Below are positions 26,009-37,077 of a stretch of 64,000 nucleotides of DNA, in pieces (within the stretch, counting starts at the first letter, position 1; each line of letters begins with the position of its first letter). Both the position numbers and the translations under genes were made by a program. The notes under the pieces are model-generated. The model searched no databases, was not told where the DNA came from, and worked only from the letters and a program-made list of their open reading frames with translations. Source of the DNA: an uncultured Nitrospiraceae bacterium (GTDB taxonomy: Bacteria; Nitrospirota; Thermodesulfovibrionia; Thermodesulfovibrionales; Thermodesulfovibrionaceae); assembly GCA_937139565.1 (NCBI GenBank), contig CAKZQH010000072.1, positions 1 through 64,000 of the forward strand, in the 5' to 3' direction.

Positions 26009-28008
26009 TATTTTCCCTCCCTTCTCTTTCTTCTGATAGGTGCGGTTAAAATTCTAAGAGTGATATGGCCTATAGGAACCGCTATGCCACCAAGTAGAGC
26101 AATGAAAAATAGGATATCGAGTATTTTAATTTTTGTCAGACCTAAAACATAGAAATCTTTTATATTCGGTATAGCAAAGGCTGAATTGAAGGCTTTATTC
26201 TCTAAGTCCATCTTTAGAGGCTTTACTCCTTCCCTATTTACCTCAATTTTACCATTAAAGGATGCATTTGCATTATGACAGTAGGCACAATCCATAATCG
26301 AATTTGCTTTTGGTTCTATTTTATGAGCATCATTTGGATTAACTACATCAATCCTTCCTACAAGATGAGCAGATGTCTTTGACTTGATTGCTGACATAAA
26401 CTGCCACAGTTCCTGTTCTTGAACTTTTCCATCCTTATTTGAATCAAGTTTATTTTTTACATCTTTTACATCAATATTAAGTGCTTTCGCAACTTCTTCC
26501 TCTTTTATAGGCTTTCCAGTTTTTTTGTCAAAAAGTGTAACATATATAGCTTTTTGTCCTTTTGTATGGCAAGAAGCACAAGAACTTGAGTTAAAGTGAG
26601 CATCAACAAAGGTTGTTAGTCTAACTGGTGGATTCCATAACCACTTATTATGGCTTGTCTTGGCATCCTTATGACATTTAACGCAAGAATCTCCTAATTT
26701 TGCAATATTTGTTGCAAGCACATCATGGGCGTTATGGCAAGATGCGCAGTTTGGAGCATTTTGTTTGCCCTGATTAATGGCGAGTTGGTGGACACTGTCT
26801 TTAAAGGCTTTTCCTGAGTCAGCATGACATTTTATGCAAAGCTCTGAGCTTGCATTCTTATCCTTTGAAATACGACTTACCTTATGATAATCATGACACT
26901 TAAGACAGTCAGGTGATTGCTGGTTTCCTTTTTTGAGTGCTTCAGCATGAATACTTATATCAAACTTTTTAACTTCTTCCTGATGGCAATTGTTGCATAT
27001 TCCTTTTGCTTGAGCTCTGTAATCTGCTATTGATTCAAAGGTTTTTATGGGATGCTTTGTTGAAGAAAACTCTTTGTGACAGTCTGAACATTTTTGCTTT
27101 TTGTGAACAGAATTAAGAATATCCGACTCTTTTACCTGAACAGATAAAGTTTCACCATTTTTCATTTTCATAGAAATAGGTCTGCTATGACAACTTAAGC
27201 AGTATTGATTTTCAGGAAGAGACTTTGCAACCTTAGCAGGTTTCACACCATGTGAACCATGACACTCAATACAAGAGGCTGTTTTAGTTAATGCATAATG
27301 TGCTGGATTTTTCTTAAGCTCTGCATCGGTATGACATCTAGTACAAATTTTATTCATTTCTGATCTGTATTGATTTTTATCTTTAAAGTTATAGATAGGA
27401 TGCTTTGTCTTTGAGAAATCATTATGACAGACAATGCACTGAAATTTTCCATGCACTGATTTTTTTATTTCATCTTCATTAACACGCATAGATATTTTTT
27501 CTTTGCTTGGTAAAGTTTTTGTGATATCAAAACGATGACAGCTCATACAGTATTCTGTAAATCCTACTTTATTTTTCCAGTCTTTAATTGAACCGATGTA
27601 ATGATTTCCATGGCATTGACTGCAATGTATTTCTCCTTTCTTTACTAACTGACCATGAACTGAAAGTTTTGTCAATGTATCCTTTGGATGACAATTTAGG
27701 CAATTTGGTGAGAATTCTTGAACATAGTCCTTTTTACTTGCTATTTTTCTTGGCTTAGGATGATTTTTTAGCGTTATCCCTGGATGACAGGATGAGCAAT
27801 CTAAGGCACCGTGGACTGATTTTTCATATTTACCACCATCAACGAATAAGGAAATGTTCTCACCGCTTTCTGTTTTTTTCTGCAGAGTTTTAATTCCATG
27901 ACATCGTAAACAGGCTTTGGCGTCATCTGATACAGCTTCTTTCAAAGGCACTAAGTAGGAGATCAAGAAACACAATATAACGCATCCACTAATAATAATT
28001 GCCCTCAT
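26008..28008 (-). CDS. 17-haem c-type cytochrome with C-terminal TM anchor and EF-hand-like loop
   Basis: 17 CXXCH motifs counted by eye; LDSNKDGKVQEQELWQFM; C-terminal TM ILFFIALLGGIAVPIGHITLRIL. Confidence 0.92.
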   Translation of the reverse strand: MRAIIISGCVILCFLISYLVPLKEAVSDDAKACLRCHGIKTLQKKTESGENISLFVDGGKYEKSVHGALDCSSCHPGITLKNHPKPRKIASKKDYVQEFSPNCLNCHPKDTLTKLSVHGQLVKKGEIHCSQCHGNHYIGSIKDWKNKVGFTEYCMSCHRFDITKTLPSKEKISMRVNEDEIKKSVHGKFQCIVCHNDFSKTKHPIYNFKDKNQYRSEMNKICTRCHTDAELKKNPAHYALTKTASCIECHGSHGVKPAKVAKSLPENQYCLSCHSRPISMKMKNGETLSVQVKESDILNSVHKKQKCSDCHKEFSSTKHPIKTFESIADYRAQAKGICNNCHQEEVKKFDISIHAEALKKGNQQSPDCLKCHDYHKVSRISKDKNASSELCIKCHADSGKAFKDSVHQLAINQGKQNAPNCASCHNAHDVLATNIAKLGDSCVKCHKDAKTSHNKWLWNPPVRLTTFVDAHFNSSSCASCHTKGQKAIYVTLFDKKTGKPIKEEEVAKALNIDVKDVKNKLDSNKDGKVQEQELWQFMSAIKSKTSAHLVGRIDVVNPNDAHKIEPKANSIMDCAYCHNANASFNGKIEVNREGVKPLKMDLENKAFNSAFAIPNIKDFYVLGLTKIKILDILFFIALLGGIAVPIGHITLRILTAPIRRKRREGK

Positions 28009-28124
28009 CCCACACTCCTTATATAAGATTTTTAAGATTAAGTTGGGAAATTATAACACAAAAAGTAGAGATAATATCAATGAAAAATGGGGATAAATGT
28101 TATAAAACTTTTTTAATAAATTGA

Positions 28125-28529
28125 TTAATACTTTTTATAAAAAAGAGGGTCTTCGCAGGCTTTTTTTAGGCAGGACTTTATTATTTTTTCAATTTGAGAT
28201 CCAATCTCTTCGTCAAAACCAACGAAACCTTGGTCTCCTATAAAAGTTACAGGTACTCCTGAAGGATTTATACCATATGATCTTGACATTGTCATAAGAA
28301 GTTCTCTTGATGCCATATTGGACAGCACATCATAGTCTCTTATCTCAAGTTTTGGATATTTCTTTTTAAGTACTGATAAAAATTCCTTCTCCTTAACACA
28401 ATAGGGACAGCCTTCTTTCCAGAATAAATAAAGAATTACATTTTTCTTGCTATCCGCAAATCCGGATGAAGAGAGAGCTAAAAAAATTATTATTGATAAA
28501 AGAAATAGCCTAAATTTCTTCCCTATCAT
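28125..28529 (-). CDS. thioredoxin-fold protein, exported
   Basis: Signal peptide; LYLFWKEGCPYCVKEKEFL; GVPVTFIGD cis-Pro motif. Confidence 0.8.
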   Translation of the reverse strand: MIGKKFRLFLLSIIIFLALSSSGFADSKKNVILYLFWKEGCPYCVKEKEFLSVLKKKYPKLEIRDYDVLSNMASRELLMTMSRSYGINPSGVPVTFIGDQGFVGFDEEIGSQIEKIIKSCLKKACEDPLFYKKY

Positions 28530-28607
28530 ATATAGAAAAATATAGCATAATTATGATAGATTAATCAATTATAATCGCATTCAAGCTGTCCTTAAATAGG
28601 AGGTCTC

Positions 28608-30017
28608 ATGTTAAAAATTGAAAAATGGAACGAAAAGATTTGGAATTTTTTTGCATCGGTTGACCTTGCAGTAGCTTTGTTTATTGTAATTTCCATAGGA
28701 GCAGCAATAGGAACAGTTATTCCCCAACAACCTGGACCTGAAGCTACTGTTCAATTTTTTTCTAAGTTTTTCAAACCAGATACAGCATTAACTATTTATG
28801 AAGTAATTAGTCTTTTTGATTTAAATAATCTATACCACAGCTGGTGGTTTACATTCTTGCTTTTTATCTTTGCTTTAAACCTAATAGTATGTTCCATAGA
28901 GAGACTTCCTGGATTAATTAAATCTTTTAAATCCTCTCCTCAGCCAATTTCATTTCAGGTTTTAGAAAAAATGCCCTTCAAAAAAACCTTCACAGATTTT
29001 AAAGAAGAAAACTTTAAAGAAAAACTTATAGAAATATTTCGGAAAAAAGGATTTACCATAGATATTTTTCAAATTAATGAAGGGACTCAGATTCAAGGGA
29101 AAAAATGGAGTAAATCTAAATTAGCTGTATATCTTACCCATTTTAGTATTTTAATAATTCTTACCGGAGCTCTCATGGGAACTTTTTTTGGATTTAGAGG
29201 TCATATGAATATTGTTGAGGGCACTGGTCTTGATTTTTTGATTTCTGATGATGGTAGACCTATCCCTTTAAATTTTAAAGTTATGTGTGAAAAATTTGAG
29301 GTTGAATACTATGATAATTCAGCGATGCCAAAGGCTTATAGAAGTAAGTTGAAAATAATTGAAAATGGTCAAGCAGTTAAGTTTAATGGCAAAGATGAAA
29401 TTTTAATCGAAGTTAATCATCCTTTTTCTTATAAGGGAATAACTTTTTATCAGGCAAGCTATGGTTTTCAACCAACTGAACATGCAGAATTCAGATTTAT
29501 ATATATCGATAAGGAAGGGAAAGAAATTCCATTAAAAAGCCATTTTGAGGAAAAATTCAAAATACCGGGCACTTCTGTGACAGTTCAAGTAGTAGATTTT
29601 TCTCCTGCTTTAGGTATAGATGAAAGCGGAAGACTTTTTAATATGACAACAGACATGATAAATCCTGCCGTATTAGTTGTCTTTGAAGAAAATGGTAAAA
29701 AATCTGAACAATGGATTTTAAGTAAAATCCCTGAAACATGGGAAACTCCCTATGGAAAGCTTAAATTTAACGAACTCTGGGGTGCTCAGTTCACAGGACT
29801 ACAAGTAAGAAAAGATCCAGGAATTCCTCTCATTTATATAGGCTCAATATTTCTTTGTTTTGGCCTTTTAATTTCTCTGTTTCTGCGCCCTATTACTCAT
29901 TTTGTTATAATAACAAAAGATAAGATAACCTTTTATTATCCATCTACAAAGGGAATAGTTTTTGTGGAAAAACAGATTGACGAAATCATGAGTAAATTAA
30001 AAGGAGAGAAAAAATGA
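28608..30017 (+). CDS. resB: cytochrome c biogenesis protein ResB/Ccs1
   Basis: ASVDLAVALFIVISIGAAIGTVIPQ; YHSWWFTFLLFIFALNLIVCSIERLP. Confidence 0.93.
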   Translation: MLKIEKWNEKIWNFFASVDLAVALFIVISIGAAIGTVIPQQPGPEATVQFFSKFFKPDTALTIYEVISLFDLNNLYHSWWFTFLLFIFALNLIVCSIERLPGLIKSFKSSPQPISFQVLEKMPFKKTFTDFKEENFKEKLIEIFRKKGFTIDIFQINEGTQIQGKKWSKSKLAVYLTHFSILIILTGALMGTFFGFRGHMNIVEGTGLDFLISDDGRPIPLNFKVMCEKFEVEYYDNSAMPKAYRSKLKIIENGQAVKFNGKDEILIEVNHPFSYKGITFYQASYGFQPTEHAEFRFIYIDKEGKEIPLKSHFEEKFKIPGTSVTVQVVDFSPALGIDESGRLFNMTTDMINPAVLVVFEENGKKSEQWILSKIPETWETPYGKLKFNELWGAQFTGLQVRKDPGIPLIYIGSIFLCFGLLISLFLRPITHFVIITKDKITFYYPSTKGIVFVEKQIDEIMSKLKGEKK

Positions 30018-31072
30018 GCTATCAAATAATATCTATAGCAGGTCTTCTTTATATTTTAGCAATGCCTCTTTATATTGTTTATATTTTGACTAAAAATAAC
30101 AAATTAGGCTATCTTCCAACTGGAATTCTTTCATTAGGAGCATTAATTCATATCTATGGATTTATTCAGAGATTTCAGGAAATGTACGCTATTAATCACT
30201 CATTTATGAGAAGCATACCCATTACAAATCTTTACGAAAGCCTTATTTTCTTCTCTCTGTGTTTAATAGTAGGGTACCTTTTTATTGAATGGAAATACAA
30301 GAAGAAAAGCTTTGGCGTGTTTGTATCCATCATTGCTGGTATAACCATTGGGCTTACTGAGCTTCTTGGAATTTCAAAAGAAGTTCAGCCTCTTGTTCCT
30401 GCTCTTAAAAGCAACTGGCTTCTTGCTCATGTCACTCTTAGTTTTATATCCTATGCTGCTTTTGGAATAAGCTTTATAACTGCAACTCTTCATGTTATTG
30501 CAAACTCTGATAGCAAGAAGTCCTTTAATTACATTTTTTCGACTTCTATTTTAGGTTTAATGTTTTTCCTGTTTCTATCTGTGATAATAGATATAGCTAC
30601 AGCTACCAATCCTAAAGCGGTTCGAGTTTTCCATTCCACTTTAGCAAATGAATCGTTCATTGTGGCCATCATTAGTTGGATTTGTCTATTTGTTGTTATT
30701 TTTGCTTTCTGGAGATGGGGTAATTTAATCGGAAAAATACTCGAAACTTTTAAAATAGATTCCAATTTTCTTGAGGATATAACTTATAAAGGCATAGCTT
30801 TTGGTTTCCCAATTTTCACAATCGGAGGACTCGTTTTTGGAGCCATATGGGCAGATCAGGCATGGGGTAGATACTGGGGGTGGGATCCAAAAGAAACTTG
30901 GTCTCTTATTACATGGTTTGTGTATGCCTTCTATCTTCATGCTAAGTTTATAAAAGGTTGGCAGGGAAATAAAACATCAATGATCGCTGTGATCGGCTTT
31001 ATAGTAACCATATTCACCTATCTTGGCGTTAATCTCTTTTTAAGTGGACTTCATTCGTACGGTAGCATGTAG
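30014..31072 (+). CDS. ccsA: cytochrome c biogenesis protein CcsA/ResC
   Basis: WGRYWGWDPKETWSLITWFVYAFYLHA haem-handling motif. Confidence 0.95.
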   Translation: MSYQIISIAGLLYILAMPLYIVYILTKNNKLGYLPTGILSLGALIHIYGFIQRFQEMYAINHSFMRSIPITNLYESLIFFSLCLIVGYLFIEWKYKKKSFGVFVSIIAGITIGLTELLGISKEVQPLVPALKSNWLLAHVTLSFISYAAFGISFITATLHVIANSDSKKSFNYIFSTSILGLMFFLFLSVIIDIATATNPKAVRVFHSTLANESFIVAIISWICLFVVIFAFWRWGNLIGKILETFKIDSNFLEDITYKGIAFGFPIFTIGGLVFGAIWADQAWGRYWGWDPKETWSLITWFVYAFYLHAKFIKGWQGNKTSMIAVIGFIVTIFTYLGVNLFLSGLHSYGSM

Positions 31073-31076
31073 TTAA

Positions 31077-32075
31077 ATGATAATTCTTGGAATAGATACA
31101 TCCTGCGATGATACCTCTGTAGCAGTACTTGAAGATAGAAAGATTCTAAGTAATATTGTTTCCTCTCAAATAAAATTTCACAGTAAATATGGTGGAATTG
31201 TTCCAGAGATTGCTTCACGCAAACATATCGAGAGGATTTGGGATGTAACTGATAAGGCTCTTAATGAAGCAAAGGTAAATTTATCAGATGTAGATCTCAT
31301 TGCTGTTTGTCATGGTCCTGGTCTTATTGGCTCGCTTCTTGTGGGGCTTTGTTTTGCAAAATCCATTAGTTTTGTCAGTGGGAAAAAACTAATTGGAGTA
31401 AATCATCTTGAAGGACATATACAGGCAGTTTTTTTAGAGGAAGAATATCCAGAGTTTCCCTTTTTAAGTCTCATTGTTTCCGGTGGTCATACAAGCATTT
31501 ACAGGGTAGATGATTTTGGTAAGTATGTGGAACTTGGCAGAACAAGAGACGATGCAGCGGGTGAAGCCTATGATAAAATTGCTAAATTACTCGGCCTTGG
31601 CTATCCTGGTGGTCCATTCATAGATAAGCTGGCTAAAGAGGGTAACTCTGATAAATATCCTTTGCCTCGACCTTTTCTTCATGGCAGTCTTGATTTTAGT
31701 TTTAGCGGTTTAAAAACAGCTACAAAGGCTCTTCTTAGGAATCTCAATGTTGATCAAAACATAAATGATGAACTGATAAAGGATATTTCAGCATCCTTTC
31801 AGGCCTCTGTTGTTGAGGTTTTAATAGAAAAAATAAAATGGGCAGCAAAGAGAGAAAACATAAAAAGGATTGTTATAACGGGTGGAGTTGCTGCTAATAG
31901 TGAATTACGATTAAGAGCACAGGAGCTAAAGAATTCAGGCTTTCAGATTTATTTGCCATCAAAAAATCTTTGCACAGACAATGCAGCCATGATAGCTATT
32001 GCAGGATATCATAAATTTAAAAAAGGAGAAACTTCAGACCTTTTTCTCAATGCCCATGCTTATTTACCATTGTAG
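31077..32075 (+). CDS. tsaD: tRNA N6-adenosine threonylcarbamoyltransferase TsaD
   Basis: ILGIDTSCDDTSVAVLE; GVNHLEGHIQAVFL; GGHTSIYRV. Confidence 0.97.
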   Translation: MIILGIDTSCDDTSVAVLEDRKILSNIVSSQIKFHSKYGGIVPEIASRKHIERIWDVTDKALNEAKVNLSDVDLIAVCHGPGLIGSLLVGLCFAKSISFVSGKKLIGVNHLEGHIQAVFLEEEYPEFPFLSLIVSGGHTSIYRVDDFGKYVELGRTRDDAAGEAYDKIAKLLGLGYPGGPFIDKLAKEGNSDKYPLPRPFLHGSLDFSFSGLKTATKALLRNLNVDQNINDELIKDISASFQASVVEVLIEKIKWAAKRENIKRIVITGGVAANSELRLRAQELKNSGFQIYLPSKNLCTDNAAMIAIAGYHKFKKGETSDLFLNAHAYLPL

Positions 32076-32152
32076 TTTATTGTGTTAAAATAATTTTTTA
32101 TAAACAATAACATCGAAAAAAGGATTAAAGCCTAAAGGGGAGGATTAAAAAA

Positions 32153-33340
32153 ATGAAGATAGTATTAGCTTACTCAGGAGGGCTTGACACTTCAGTGGCT
32201 ATAAAATGGTTAAAGGAAAAGTACAGTGCTGAAGTCATAGCTTTTTGTGCTGATATTGGCCAGGAAGAAAATTTTCAGGAGATCGCTGAAAAAGCTGCAA
32301 AAACAGGCGCAAAAAGTATTTACATTGAGGATTTAAAAGAGGAGTTTGTAAAAGATTTTGTTTTTCCTATGTTAAGAGCAAACGCTGTTTATGAAACAGG
32401 ATATCTTATGGGAACCTCAATTGCAAGGCCATTAATAGCAAAGAAACAAATTGAAATAGCCCTAAAGGAAGGTGCAGAAGCAGTGGCTCATGGTGCAACT
32501 GGAAAAGGTAATGATCAGGTTAGATTTGAGCTTACCTATTATGCTTTAAAGCCAGACATAAAGGTGATTGCTCCTTGGAGAGAGTGGGAATTTGACTCTC
32601 GAAGCTCTCTTATTGAATATGCTGAGAAAAATCGAATTCCAGTGCAAGCTACAAAGGAAAAACCTTATAGCATTGATCGAAATCTCTTCCACATAAGTTA
32701 CGAAGGTGGTATTTTAGAAGATCCATGGAATGAGCCACCTCATGACATGTACACACTGGTTGTTCCGCCTGAAAAAGCACCAGATAGAGCTACATATATT
32801 GAAATAGAATATCTTAATGGAAATCCTGTTGCCTTAGATGGTGAAAAATTAAGCCCTGCTCAACTTCTCTCTAAGTTAAATAAAATCGCAGGAGAAAATG
32901 GAATAGGAAGAGTTGATATTGTAGAGAATCGATATGTAGGTATTAAATCCAGAGGAGTTTATGAAACACCTGGTGGAACGGTTTTACAAATAGCTCATAA
33001 GGCAATTGAGTCAATAACAATGGATAGGGAACTTATGCATTTAAGAGATAGTATTATGCCTAAATACGCAGAGCTAATTTATTATGGTTATTGGTTTTCC
33101 CCTGAGAGAAAAACTTTGCAAAAACTCATAGATGAAACCCAGAAAAATGTAACTGGTATCGTTAGGCTTAAGCTTTACAAGGGAAATTGTGTTGTTGTTG
33201 GTAGAAAGTCACCCTACTCTCTCTATAATCAGGAATTAGCTACCTTTGAAAAGGATACAATTTACAATCAAAAGGATGCAGAAGGTTTTATTAAAATAAA
33301 TGCTTTGAGACTTAGAACAATTAAAAGATTTAATGATTAA
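32153..33340 (+). CDS. argG: argininosuccinate synthase
   Basis: [33 protein letters not shown]. Confidence 0.97.
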   Translation: MKIVLAYSGGLDTSVAIKWLKEKYSAEVIAFCADIGQEENFQEIAEKAAKTGAKSIYIEDLKEEFVKDFVFPMLRANAVYETGYLMGTSIARPLIAKKQIEIALKEGAEAVAHGATGKGNDQVRFELTYYALKPDIKVIAPWREWEFDSRSSLIEYAEKNRIPVQATKEKPYSIDRNLFHISYEGGILEDPWNEPPHDMYTLVVPPEKAPDRATYIEIEYLNGNPVALDGEKLSPAQLLSKLNKIAGENGIGRVDIVENRYVGIKSRGVYETPGGTVLQIAHKAIESITMDRELMHLRDSIMPKYAELIYYGYWFSPERKTLQKLIDETQKNVTGIVRLKLYKGNCVVVGRKSPYSLYNQELATFEKDTIYNQKDAEGFIKINALRLRTIKRFND

Positions 33341-34433
33341 CGACGAGATTTTCTTTGCATTAGCTATAAATGAAATAGAGGACTTAGGACCTATTCGGTC
33401 AAAAAAATTATATTCTTACTTTGGTTCATTTAAAGAAATTTTTAATTCTGATTTGGAAAAAATTGCATCTGTTGAAGGCATTGGACTTCAATTATCAAAA
33501 AAAATTAAGTTTTTTGACAATTGGAAAAAGATAGAGAGAGTAATTAAAGATTGTGAAAAAGGAGATATTCAAATTCTCTCATTTAACAGCAATAAATATC
33601 CTAAATTTTTAAAAGAAATACCCGATCCACCTCCTGTTTTATTTTGTCGGGGAGAATTAATGGACGAAGATAATTATGGAGTTGCTATTGTTGGTTCGAG
33701 GAGACTTACTGATTATGGAAGAAAAGTTACAGATAAATTAGGGAGTGAATTAGCATCCTTAGGTATTACGATAGTAAGTGGTCTTGCTAGAGGTATTGAT
33801 TCAATAGCCCATGAGGCATCTCTCTCTTCAAACGGAAGAACTGTGGCTGTGCTTGGAAGCGGTGTTTCTTATATCTATCCCCCTGAAAATCGTAGGCTTG
33901 CAGAGAGAATTACAAAAAATGGAGCAATTTTAAGCGAATACTATCCGGATGCTGGCCCCAGAAGAGAAAATTTCCCTCAAAGAAATAGAATAATAAGTGG
34001 AATGACACTTGGAACATTAGTAACTGAAGCAACTATAAATTCAGGAGCTCTAATAACAGCCTCTTTTGCACTTGAACAGGGAAAAGAGGTTTTTGCAGTT
34101 CCAGGTAATATTAACTCAAAAAATTCAGAAGGAACAAATTTGTTGATAAAAAGAGGAGCGAAAGTAGTAACTTCTGTTGAGGATATACTTGAAGAAATTA
34201 TTGTCTTTATTCCATCATTAAAAGAGTCAATGGTTAATCGAAAAGCTGCGAAAGAAGTACAGTTTGCGGAAGATGAAAAATTAGTATTTAATCTTTTAGA
34301 AGAAGCGATGACCTTAGATGAGCTTGTAGTAAAAAGTGGTTTTAATGTATCAAAGCTGCACGAAATACTTTTAAACTTTGAAATAAAGGGATTGATAACT
34401 AAAAGAGAAGGCAGATATATGAGGAGGAATTAA
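33333..34433 (+). CDS. dprA: DNA processing protein DprA
   Basis: [49 protein letters not shown]. Confidence 0.95.
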   Translation: MINDEIFFALAINEIEDLGPIRSKKLYSYFGSFKEIFNSDLEKIASVEGIGLQLSKKIKFFDNWKKIERVIKDCEKGDIQILSFNSNKYPKFLKEIPDPPPVLFCRGELMDEDNYGVAIVGSRRLTDYGRKVTDKLGSELASLGITIVSGLARGIDSIAHEASLSSNGRTVAVLGSGVSYIYPPENRRLAERITKNGAILSEYYPDAGPRRENFPQRNRIISGMTLGTLVTEATINSGALITASFALEQGKEVFAVPGNINSKNSEGTNLLIKRGAKVVTSVEDILEEIIVFIPSLKESMVNRKAAKEVQFAEDEKLVFNLLEEAMTLDELVVKSGFNVSKLHEILLNFEIKGLITKREGRYMRRN

Positions 34434-34709
34434 ATGAAACTTCTTGATTTTTTAAGGGTTCTTGCTCGACAGCTTATAGATAATGATTACAATGAAGAAG
34501 CACTAAAGGACCTCTCTCTTTTTGATATTGATTTAAATCAGGTAAAGGAAGAGCTTAATTTCATAGAAGGAAGTGAGCTGCTTGATATTGAGGAAATTGA
34601 TATGATAAGGGCACTACTTGTTTTTCTTCTTATGCGTGAAACAGATCTCCACGAGGATGATATTTACAGTTTTATTTTTAGTAAAGGAAAGCAAATAACA
34701 TGGAATTAA
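34434..34709 (+). CDS. hypothetical small acidic protein between dprA and topA
   Basis: 91-aa ORF abutting dprA and overlapping topA start. Confidence 0.6.
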   Translation: MKLLDFLRVLARQLIDNDYNEEALKDLSLFDIDLNQVKEELNFIEGSELLDIEEIDMIRALLVFLLMRETDLHEDDIYSFIFSKGKQITWN

Positions 34710-37027
34710 AGAATAAGAATCTTATAATTGTCGAGTCACCTGCAAAAGCTAAAACTATCAATAAAATAGTTGGAAAGGATTTTCAGGTAAAGGCATCGGT
34801 GGGTCACATTAAGGACCTTCCAGAGGATAGAATAGGAGTGGATACCAAAAATGGCTTTAATCCCGAATATATAATTATTCCGGGAAAAGAAAAAATTGTG
34901 AGAGAATTAAGAGATTCTGCAAAAAATGCGAATAAGATATTCATCGCCACAGACCCTGACAGAGAAGGCGAAGCCATAGCCTATCATATTGCTGAAGAAA
35001 TAAAAGCTCCTCAGGATAAAATTTATAGAGCTATCTTTAATGAAATAACTCCTAACGCAGTTAAATCTTCCATCGAAAATCCAACAAAAATAGATATAGA
35101 TAAGGTTTACTCTCAGCAGGCAAGAAGAATTCTTGATAGACTTGTTGGTTACAAGCTTAGTCCCCTCTTATGGAAAAAAGTAAAAAGAGGTTTATCAGCA
35201 GGAAGAGTTCAATCTGTAGCTCTTCGAATGGTAGTTGACCGAGAAAAGGAGATAATGACCTTTAAAGCTCAAGATTACTGGACGATTCTTGGAAAATTTA
35301 AAGGGGAAAACAGAGAGGAAATTGAAGCTAATCTTTATAAATACAAAGGTAAGCTTGTTATTGATCGAAAAGAAGAAACGAATTTTCTAATAAAAACCGA
35401 GGAAAAAGCAAAGGAAATCGTTGAAAAACTAAAAAAATTAAACTATGCTCTTTCAAAAATCGAAAAGAAAACAAAAAAGAAAAATTCACCAGAACCTTTT
35501 AGAACAGCAACTCTGCAGGCTCAAGCTTCCTCTGCATTAGGATTTTCTCCTAAAAAGACAATGTTAATTGCTCAGCAACTTTACGAAGGAATTGATATTG
35601 ATGGAACAAGGGTTGGACTTATAACTTATATGAGAACTGATTCTACAAGAGTCTCAGAGGACGCAAAAAAATGGGCAAGCAATCTAATTGAGAAAAATTT
35701 CGGCAAAGAATTCCTAAGTTCATGGAAGGAGACAAAAGGTAAAAAACAAAATGTTTCCATTCAAGATGCCCATGAGTGTATCAGACCTACCTATCCTGAT
35801 AAAACACCAGAAAGTATCCAAAAATATTTAACAAAAGAACAATACGCTCTCTATAAACTAATATGGGATAGATTTTTAGCAAGTCAAATGGCTCCTGCAG
35901 AGATTGAACAAACTACTTATGTCATAGAAGATTTAGATGGAATTTCCCAATTCAGAGTAAGTGGTTCAGTGATAAAATTTCCAGGTTTTTTAATTCTTTA
36001 TAAAGATGAAGAATTGCAGGAAGAAGATATTTTGCCTCCTCTACAAGAAGGAAGTTCAATGGAAATACTAAATCTTGAGGCTCAAAAGCACACCACCGAG
36101 CCACCTCCAAGATATACAGAAGCAACTCTTGTTAAAGCTCTTGAAGAAAAGGGAATTGGAAGGCCTTCTACCTATGCAACCATACTGAGCACCATTCAGG
36201 AAAGAGGATATGTGAAAAAAGACAAACAGAGACTTTATCCAACCTATCTTGGTTTTATGGTTAATGATCTTTTGGAGGAAAAGTTCCCTGAGCTAATGGA
36301 TTACAATTTTACAGCAAGAATGGAGGAAGATCTTGATAAAATTTCGCTCAGGGAAACCAATTGGCAGAAGGTGGTTGAAGAATTTTATACAGAATTTGAA
36401 AAAACTCTTAAAGATGCTGAAAAGATGTCCAAAATCAACAAACCAAAGGAAATAAAAACTTCATTTCAGTGTGAAAAATGTGGTAAAGAGATGATAATAA
36501 GGTGGAGCAATGGAGTTCCGTTTTTCGCCTGCTCTGGATATCCTGAATGCAAAAATACAAGGTCTATTTGGAAAAAAGAAAATACACCTGAAAGTTCTCC
36601 AATTGATAAAAAATGTCCAAATTGCGGATCTCAACTCTTGATTAGAAGAGGAAGGAAGGGAGAATTTATTGCTTGTTCCCAATATCCTAAGTGTAATTAT
36701 ACATCTTCAATAACAGCCGAGGTTACTTGCCCGAACTGTGGAGGTGATATTGTAAAAAAATATGGAAAAAAAGGAAGAATCTTCTGGGCTTGCTCCAATT
36801 ATCCTAACTGTAAATTTATTTTACCAAGTGAACCCGTTTATTCAAAATGTCCAAATTGTGGAGCTACTTTCATGCTTAAGAGGAAGAACAAAAATGGAGA
36901 AGAATTTTTTGTTTGCTATAATAAGGACTGTAAAGTTAAAATAAAAATAAATGAAAACGCAGCTGGGACCGACCCTGCGCAACAGAAGGATGCAAACCCC
37001 GCCAGGTCCGGAAGGAAGCAACGGTAA
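34700..37027 (+). CDS. topA: DNA topoisomerase I with C-terminal zinc fingers
   Basis: LIIVESPAKAKTINKIVG; TYMRTDSTRVS; CXXC zinc ribbons. C-terminus runs into the SRP RNA. Confidence 0.97.
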   Translation: MELKNKNLIIVESPAKAKTINKIVGKDFQVKASVGHIKDLPEDRIGVDTKNGFNPEYIIIPGKEKIVRELRDSAKNANKIFIATDPDREGEAIAYHIAEEIKAPQDKIYRAIFNEITPNAVKSSIENPTKIDIDKVYSQQARRILDRLVGYKLSPLLWKKVKRGLSAGRVQSVALRMVVDREKEIMTFKAQDYWTILGKFKGENREEIEANLYKYKGKLVIDRKEETNFLIKTEEKAKEIVEKLKKLNYALSKIEKKTKKKNSPEPFRTATLQAQASSALGFSPKKTMLIAQQLYEGIDIDGTRVGLITYMRTDSTRVSEDAKKWASNLIEKNFGKEFLSSWKETKGKKQNVSIQDAHECIRPTYPDKTPESIQKYLTKEQYALYKLIWDRFLASQMAPAEIEQTTYVIEDLDGISQFRVSGSVIKFPGFLILYKDEELQEEDILPPLQEGSSMEILNLEAQKHTTEPPPRYTEATLVKALEEKGIGRPSTYATILSTIQERGYVKKDKQRLYPTYLGFMVNDLLEEKFPELMDYNFTARMEEDLDKISLRETNWQKVVEEFYTEFEKTLKDAEKMSKINKPKEIKTSFQCEKCGKEMIIRWSNGVPFFACSGYPECKNTRSIWKKENTPESSPIDKKCPNCGSQLLIRRGRKGEFIACSQYPKCNYTSSITAEVTCPNCGGDIVKKYGKKGRIFWACSNYPNCKFILPSEPVYSKCPNCGATFMLKRKNKNGEEFFVCYNKDCKVKIKINENAAGTDPAQQKDANPARSGRKQR

Positions 37028-37063
37028 GCGTTTTATTCTGTGTGCCGCAGTAAGTCGGTCCTT
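36965..37063 (+). ncRNA. ffs: SRP RNA (4.5S type)
   Basis: GGACCGAC...CCAGGTCCGGAAGGAAGCAACGGTAAGCG...GTCGGTCC; outer stem 36966-36973/37054-37061, canonical apical domain, then T-run. Confidence 0.95.
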
Positions 37064-37077
37064 TTATTGAAGGGAAA

